From: Bacteroides thetaiotaomicron VPI-5482
GTDB taxonomy: Bacteria; Bacteroidota; Bacteroidia; Bacteroidales; Bacteroidaceae
Direction of reading: 5' to 3'
DNA length: 64,000 nt
Assembly: GCF_000011065.1 (NCBI RefSeq)
Contig: NC_004663.1
Location: forward strand, 2,046,001 to 2,110,000
Shown here: one piece after another, positions 60,556 through 64,000 of the stretch
Numbering within the stretch: position 1 is the first letter of the stretch
Layout of the letters: the number at the start of each line of letters is the position of its first letter
Position numbers and translations under genes: made by a program
The notes under the pieces: model-generated
Told to the model about the DNA's origin: nothing
The model's database searches: none
Seen by the model: only the letters and a program-made list of their open reading frames with translations

Positions 60556-61668
60556 TTAAATAACAAATGAATACTGGTAAGGAATAAACTGATATTCATA
60601 CTTTCCACCTAACGGAACTGGTGTATAAAGCGTCTTAGTAAACATCAACATCGCATATACAACAATGCAAGCAAATGCTATTGTTTTATTAACTTTTCCA
60701 ATAAAGATTTTATGCAAAACGTAAGGTAATATAAATAGTAAAGTCATATTAGTAACGCTCACTAACCGTTCTACAAAAACCGCATATGCATTAAAAAAAC
60801 AACTCAATATAAAACTATAAAGTAATAAGTTTACAAAAATCTTCAAATGATTAGATATATCATTATAGACGGAACGCATTCCAAAATAAAGAAACAAAAA
60901 AAGGAACAAATTAACAATCATCCCTACAGAAAAACCATAAGAAGCATCAACATTCCGTCCATAAAAATCTAGAATATAATAGTTTACAAATTCCCCAAAA
61001 ACAGGTATTTTAGTACCCAATAACAGTATTTTTTGTGATACTCCCAACATTACAAAAATCAATGATATAAAAATAAGAGTAACAACACTCTTCTGCATAT
61101 AACATCTATTCAACAAGAAATAAAATGGGAAAAAGGCCAACGCAGCAAGTTGAAAGCCTGCAGCTATCAAAAGAAAAAAAACAAACTTCTTCAAAGAACA
61201 TTCCTTTATATATGAAAAAGCTAGCCACACAAATGAAGCCATAATCCCGTGGCGAACTATATTTAGCTGGAACTGACAGAAAAACAAACAAAAATATAAA
61301 AGAATTGGCAAATAAATATATCCACATCCAATTCGTCTAATAACTATAAATAATACGACAAACGATATCAATGACAATATTATAAAAAAACACGCATAAC
61401 TTAAACCTAGAGTTTTACATAAACTCCCTAAAATCCAAAAAAGAGGTTCCATGAGAATTCTATATTCTGGATCTAGAAGCGACGGAATCTGCCTGTTGTA
61501 AATAATTACATATGTCTCCCAATCAGCCCCTATATTATAACGAAATCCCACCATACATGCTATAAATAGAATCACGCATCTTAATAATACCAAGGACTGT
61601 CTAGCGGAAATAAGTTCTACATAACTAAAAAGAAAAAGAATAAAGAAAACAACCCAATAAATCAACAT
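60556..61668 (-). CDS. EpsG/Wzy-like capsule repeat-unit polymerase
   Basis: 370 residues with about ten to eleven hydrophobic helices. The N-terminal part contains VGFRYNIGADWETYVIIYN, matching the EpsG-family motif. It would polymerise repeat units in the periplasm. Very AT-rich (visible long A/T runs) compared with the flanking core genome, as usual for Wzy genes. Three bases after the preceding gene's stop, and 105 bases before the GT2 gene. Confidence 0.85.
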   Translation of the reverse strand: MLIYWVVFFILFLFSYVELISARQSLVLLRCVILFIACMVGFRYNIGADWETYVIIYNRQIPSLLDPEYRILMEPLFWILGSLCKTLGLSYACFFIILSLISFVVLFIVIRRIGCGYIYLPILLYFCLFFCQFQLNIVRHGIMASFVWLAFSYIKECSLKKFVFFLLIAAGFQLAALAFFPFYFLLNRCYMQKSVVTLIFISLIFVMLGVSQKILLLGTKIPVFGEFVNYYILDFYGRNVDASYGFSVGMIVNLFLFLFLYFGMRSVYNDISNHLKIFVNLLLYSFILSCFFNAYAVFVERLVSVTNMTLLFILPYVLHKIFIGKVNKTIAFACIVVYAMLMFTKTLYTPVPLGGKYEYQFIPYQYSFVI

Positions 61669-61670
61669 CT

Positions 61671-62696
61671 TTAAATTTGAATATAACTATTTACAACTAA
61701 GGACTCACTATTTTGAGCATATTTTCTAAAAATAATATCATTAAAAGCCAAATTATTACGATTGGAAATAATCTTATTGTTATTACCAAGCAGTGTCGCA
61801 TAAAACATCAAACTAGACTCTGTCCCAAACACACAAAGATTCTCAACAGATAAAAGGATCTGTTCAAAAGGTTCATCATTTGGAATAAGAGTCCAAGTTT
61901 TTCCATGTTGTTCTAACAGACCAACCAAAGTATTCACAACACTAGAAGCCTGATAAGGATGTGCTTTAATAAACACATGCGAATCCGAAATATAATTAAA
62001 CAACAGATTCATGCTTGCATAGAATTTCTCAGGAGTTGCCAAACGATATTCTACAATTGGACTTAAAACCAAAACAGAAGCACCTGAAGGAATAGATGTG
62101 AAAAAAGTCTCTTCCTTAATCCAAGAAACCAAAGAAACATTCTCCCTTAATACATTATATTTATTATTAAGTAAATAATATTTAGGTTGAAACCGACTCT
62201 TTTTATAAGGTTTCAAAAACGGATAATTTAATTGTACACGACGACAAAAAATATTATATACCTTAAATAATAATTCTACTAGTAACGGAAATTTATTAGG
62301 AGATGCCTTGTAAAGTTGGTCTTTATAATAAGCAAGGCCCTCCTCCATAAAATGATATCCTACACATGAATGATGTGTGATGAGTAATTGAAATATAGGA
62401 GTAGTTAATTGGGGAATATATACAGTAAAACTATCAGCAATCAAGCAGGATATATAGCAATCAAAACTTTTAATAATCCTCCTCAAATTTAATATAGTTT
62501 TAATTTTCATCGGATAAAACTTATTCATCCAAAATGAAATATCTTCAATTTCTATATCAATATTATTATGATATTTATTAGCATAGTTCCGATCAATCAA
62601 ATAAACAACATTATGGCAATCTAAATTTTCTTTTGCTATAATAGCTTTTGCCATATAATACGAAGTACTACTATGTATCCAAAAGACATATTTCAT
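61671..62696 (-). CDS. Putative sialyltransferase-like glycosyltransferase
   Basis: 341 residues, no signal peptide. Three motifs shared by bacterial GT-B sialyltransferases are visible in order: the acidic motif EEG (residues 118-120, in HFMEEGLAYYKD), HP (246-247, in VFIKAHPYQAS) and a Ser/Thr motif ESS (293-295, in FGTESSLMF). This pattern suggests use of a CMP-activated nonulosonic acid such as KDN. It is next to a GT4 gene and close to the end of a KdsC-like phosphatase. Start overlaps GT4 end by four bases. Activity is inference. Confidence 0.65.
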   Translation of the reverse strand: MKYVFWIHSSTSYYMAKAIIAKENLDCHNVVYLIDRNYANKYHNNIDIEIEDISFWMNKFYPMKIKTILNLRRIIKSFDCYISCLIADSFTVYIPQLTTPIFQLLITHHSCVGYHFMEEGLAYYKDQLYKASPNKFPLLVELLFKVYNIFCRRVQLNYPFLKPYKKSRFQPKYYLLNNKYNVLRENVSLVSWIKEETFFTSIPSGASVLVLSPIVEYRLATPEKFYASMNLLFNYISDSHVFIKAHPYQASSVVNTLVGLLEQHGKTWTLIPNDEPFEQILLSVENLCVFGTESSLMFYATLLGNNNKIISNRNNLAFNDIIFRKYAQNSESLVVNSYIQI

Positions 62697-63871
62697 ATAG
62701 CGTTCAAAATATTAGCATAAGATTCAATCATTGAATCAAGCGTAAATTTCTGTTGATATAGTTCATAAGAGAGTTTACCCATTGCACTCCAATTATAAGA
62801 TTCAATATGACACAAGATATCATATATATCTTCAAGACATGGCGAAATTACAATTCCATTGATCCCGGAAAAAACCATTTCCGGAATACCTGCAATATTA
62901 GTAGATATAATAGGAAGTCCTGCTCGCATAGCCTCCAAAATAGAAATAGGGAATCCTTCATCTCTACTAGGTAACATAAAAATATCACTCCTCAACAAAT
63001 AATTTTCTACTTGATTCGAAACACCTATAAAATCTATATATTTAGAGATTCCTTTCTCAAAACACAACTTTTCTAATTCCCCCCTTAATGTACCATCACC
63101 TACAATGGTAAAATGCACTTTCTCTCTTTGAACAGGAGACATCTTCACAAGAGCTTCAACAATCATATCTTGCCCTTTACGTTTTGAAACAGATCCCACA
63201 CAGCAGATTTCAAGTGGCCCTAGATGTTTTTCCGGACATATATGCATTTCTTTGCTCAAAATGCCATTATAAACAAATCCTACTTTTTCAATAGGAATAT
63301 CTGGATGTAATTGTACAAAAGTATCTTTAGGATTCTCAGCAACAAACAACACCTTATCCACTTCAGATAAAACCTTCCTTTCAATGTATAATAATATACT
63401 ATAAAGCCTTGATTTATTAAGCACAGGATAATATTGTCTAAGCATATTAAAAGTATCACCATTATTGTGTAATACCAACACGGTTTTTTGTCTTCTAGAT
63501 CGATACTTCAAATAGTAATAACATGTAAAAATATCATGTATAAACAAGATTCTCGATTCCTCAAGCCCTTGATCAAAATAATATTTAACAATCTTACGAG
63601 CATGCCGCAAATATATTGCATAAATAGAAATGAATGCTAGTATAGAATTTGCATTAGCATTCTTTTTAATAAAGTACCGTAATCCTTTCCGTTGATTTAT
63701 AGCTGCTATATTTTCAAATGACTTTAACACAATCAAATCCATTGAATAAACCGAAAGCTGAATACCGTATTCTTCAAATTTTGAAGTAGATTCAGCTAAA
63801 GTCCTAAGAACAGAACTAGCCCCATTAGGAGCCTTAAGCCATCCACCATGAATTATATCTACCTTTTTCAT
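62693..63871 (-). CDS. Family 4 glycosyltransferase
   Basis: 392-residue GT-B enzyme. N-terminal HGGWLKAPNGASSVLRTLAE and the C-terminal nucleotide-sugar half with CCVGSVSKRKGQDMIVEALV, FIGVSNQVENYLLRSDIFML, PSRDEGFPISILEAMRAGLP (the E-x7-E motif) and GIPEMVFSGINGIV. It adds a sugar of the capsule repeat unit. Overlaps the sialyltransferase-like gene by four bases; 12 bases after the phosphatase gene stop. Confidence 0.93.
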   Translation of the reverse strand: MKKVDIIHGGWLKAPNGASSVLRTLAESTSKFEEYGIQLSVYSMDLIVLKSFENIAAINQRKGLRYFIKKNANANSILAFISIYAIYLRHARKIVKYYFDQGLEESRILFIHDIFTCYYYLKYRSRRQKTVLVLHNNGDTFNMLRQYYPVLNKSRLYSILLYIERKVLSEVDKVLFVAENPKDTFVQLHPDIPIEKVGFVYNGILSKEMHICPEKHLGPLEICCVGSVSKRKGQDMIVEALVKMSPVQREKVHFTIVGDGTLRGELEKLCFEKGISKYIDFIGVSNQVENYLLRSDIFMLPSRDEGFPISILEAMRAGLPIISTNIAGIPEMVFSGINGIVISPCLEDIYDILCHIESYNWSAMGKLSYELYQQKFTLDSMIESYANILNAI

Positions 63872-63883
63872 CTTTTACAACAA

Positions 63884-64000
<117 letters not shown>

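Overview
The window reads as chromosomal DNA of a Bacteroides species. The evidence is SusC/SusD proteins, UpxY/UpxZ capsule regulators, Bacteroidetes-type promoters (a TAnnTTTG -7 box without an E. coli -10), very weak ribosome binding sites, a smalltalk peptide, and fermentation genes of the succinate-propionate route. From memory the gene order matches B. thetaiotaomicron between two of its capsule loci (roughly BT_1654 to BT_1713). I could not check this, so the species call is an inference.

Layout. 1-3.3 kb is the 5' end of a capsular polysaccharide (CPS) locus reading leftwards: a tyrosine recombinase, an invertible promoter segment between 19-bp inverted repeats, upxY, upxZ and a partial Wza-like export gene. 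As drawn, the strong promoter points away from upxY (OFF). 3.4-6.0 kb is a glycolysis/pentose operon (gpmA, class I fructose-bisphosphate aldolase, transaldolase). 6-27 kb is mostly core genome: a PAS histidine kinase, a tandem ABC ATPase, pullulanase, ruvC, tRNA-Ala(GGC), HAD phosphatases, a TonB-domain protein, pheS, an MFS transporter, nth, pgk, a solitary NMT1-type binding protein with a porin, TPR protein, maf, kdsC, nitroreductase, and a small basic protein whose ORF contains its own terminator. 27-34 kb holds carbonic anhydrase, an orphan SusC/SusD pair and a FemAB/GNAT-like gene. 34.4-39.1 kb is a methylmalonyl-CoA epimerase/decarboxylase operon. 39-42.3 kb has a TPR lipidless secreted protein, class II aldolase and ribosomal protein L31. 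42.3-42.9 kb is non-coding and contains a well-delimited structured small RNA gene with promoter, long closing stem and terminator. 42.9-48.3 kb is an RND efflux operon. 48.4-51.8 kb is a second sodium-pumping decarboxylase operon (oadG-oadA-oadB type).

52-59 kb is accessory: two frameshifted genes, then the VirE-N / DUF3987 / DUF4248 / HU-like / smalltalk / amidase cassette often found beside Bacteroides capsule loci, and a MNT nucleotidyltransferase with a tiny overlapping ORF. 58.9-64 kb is the AT-rich 3' part of a second CPS locus reading leftwards: initiating sugar phosphotransferase, GT2, EpsG/Wzy-like polymerase, a protein with sialyltransferase-type motifs, GT4, and the C-terminal end of a KdsC-like HAD phosphatase of the nonulosonate pathway. 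The last items together suggest a capsule containing KDN or another nonulosonic acid.

How the parts work together: the metabolic genes cover lower glycolysis and two membrane biotin decarboxylases that could turn methylmalonyl-CoA and oxaloacetate decarboxylation into sodium gradients, while both ends of the window build alternative surface polysaccharides. The items most worth a second look are the invertible promoter with a recombinase lacking the expected box I arginine, the ORF with an internal terminator (ArfA-like logic), the small RNA at 42.57-42.77 kb, and the 0-frame slippery heptamer in the small gene at 53.7-54.0 kb.
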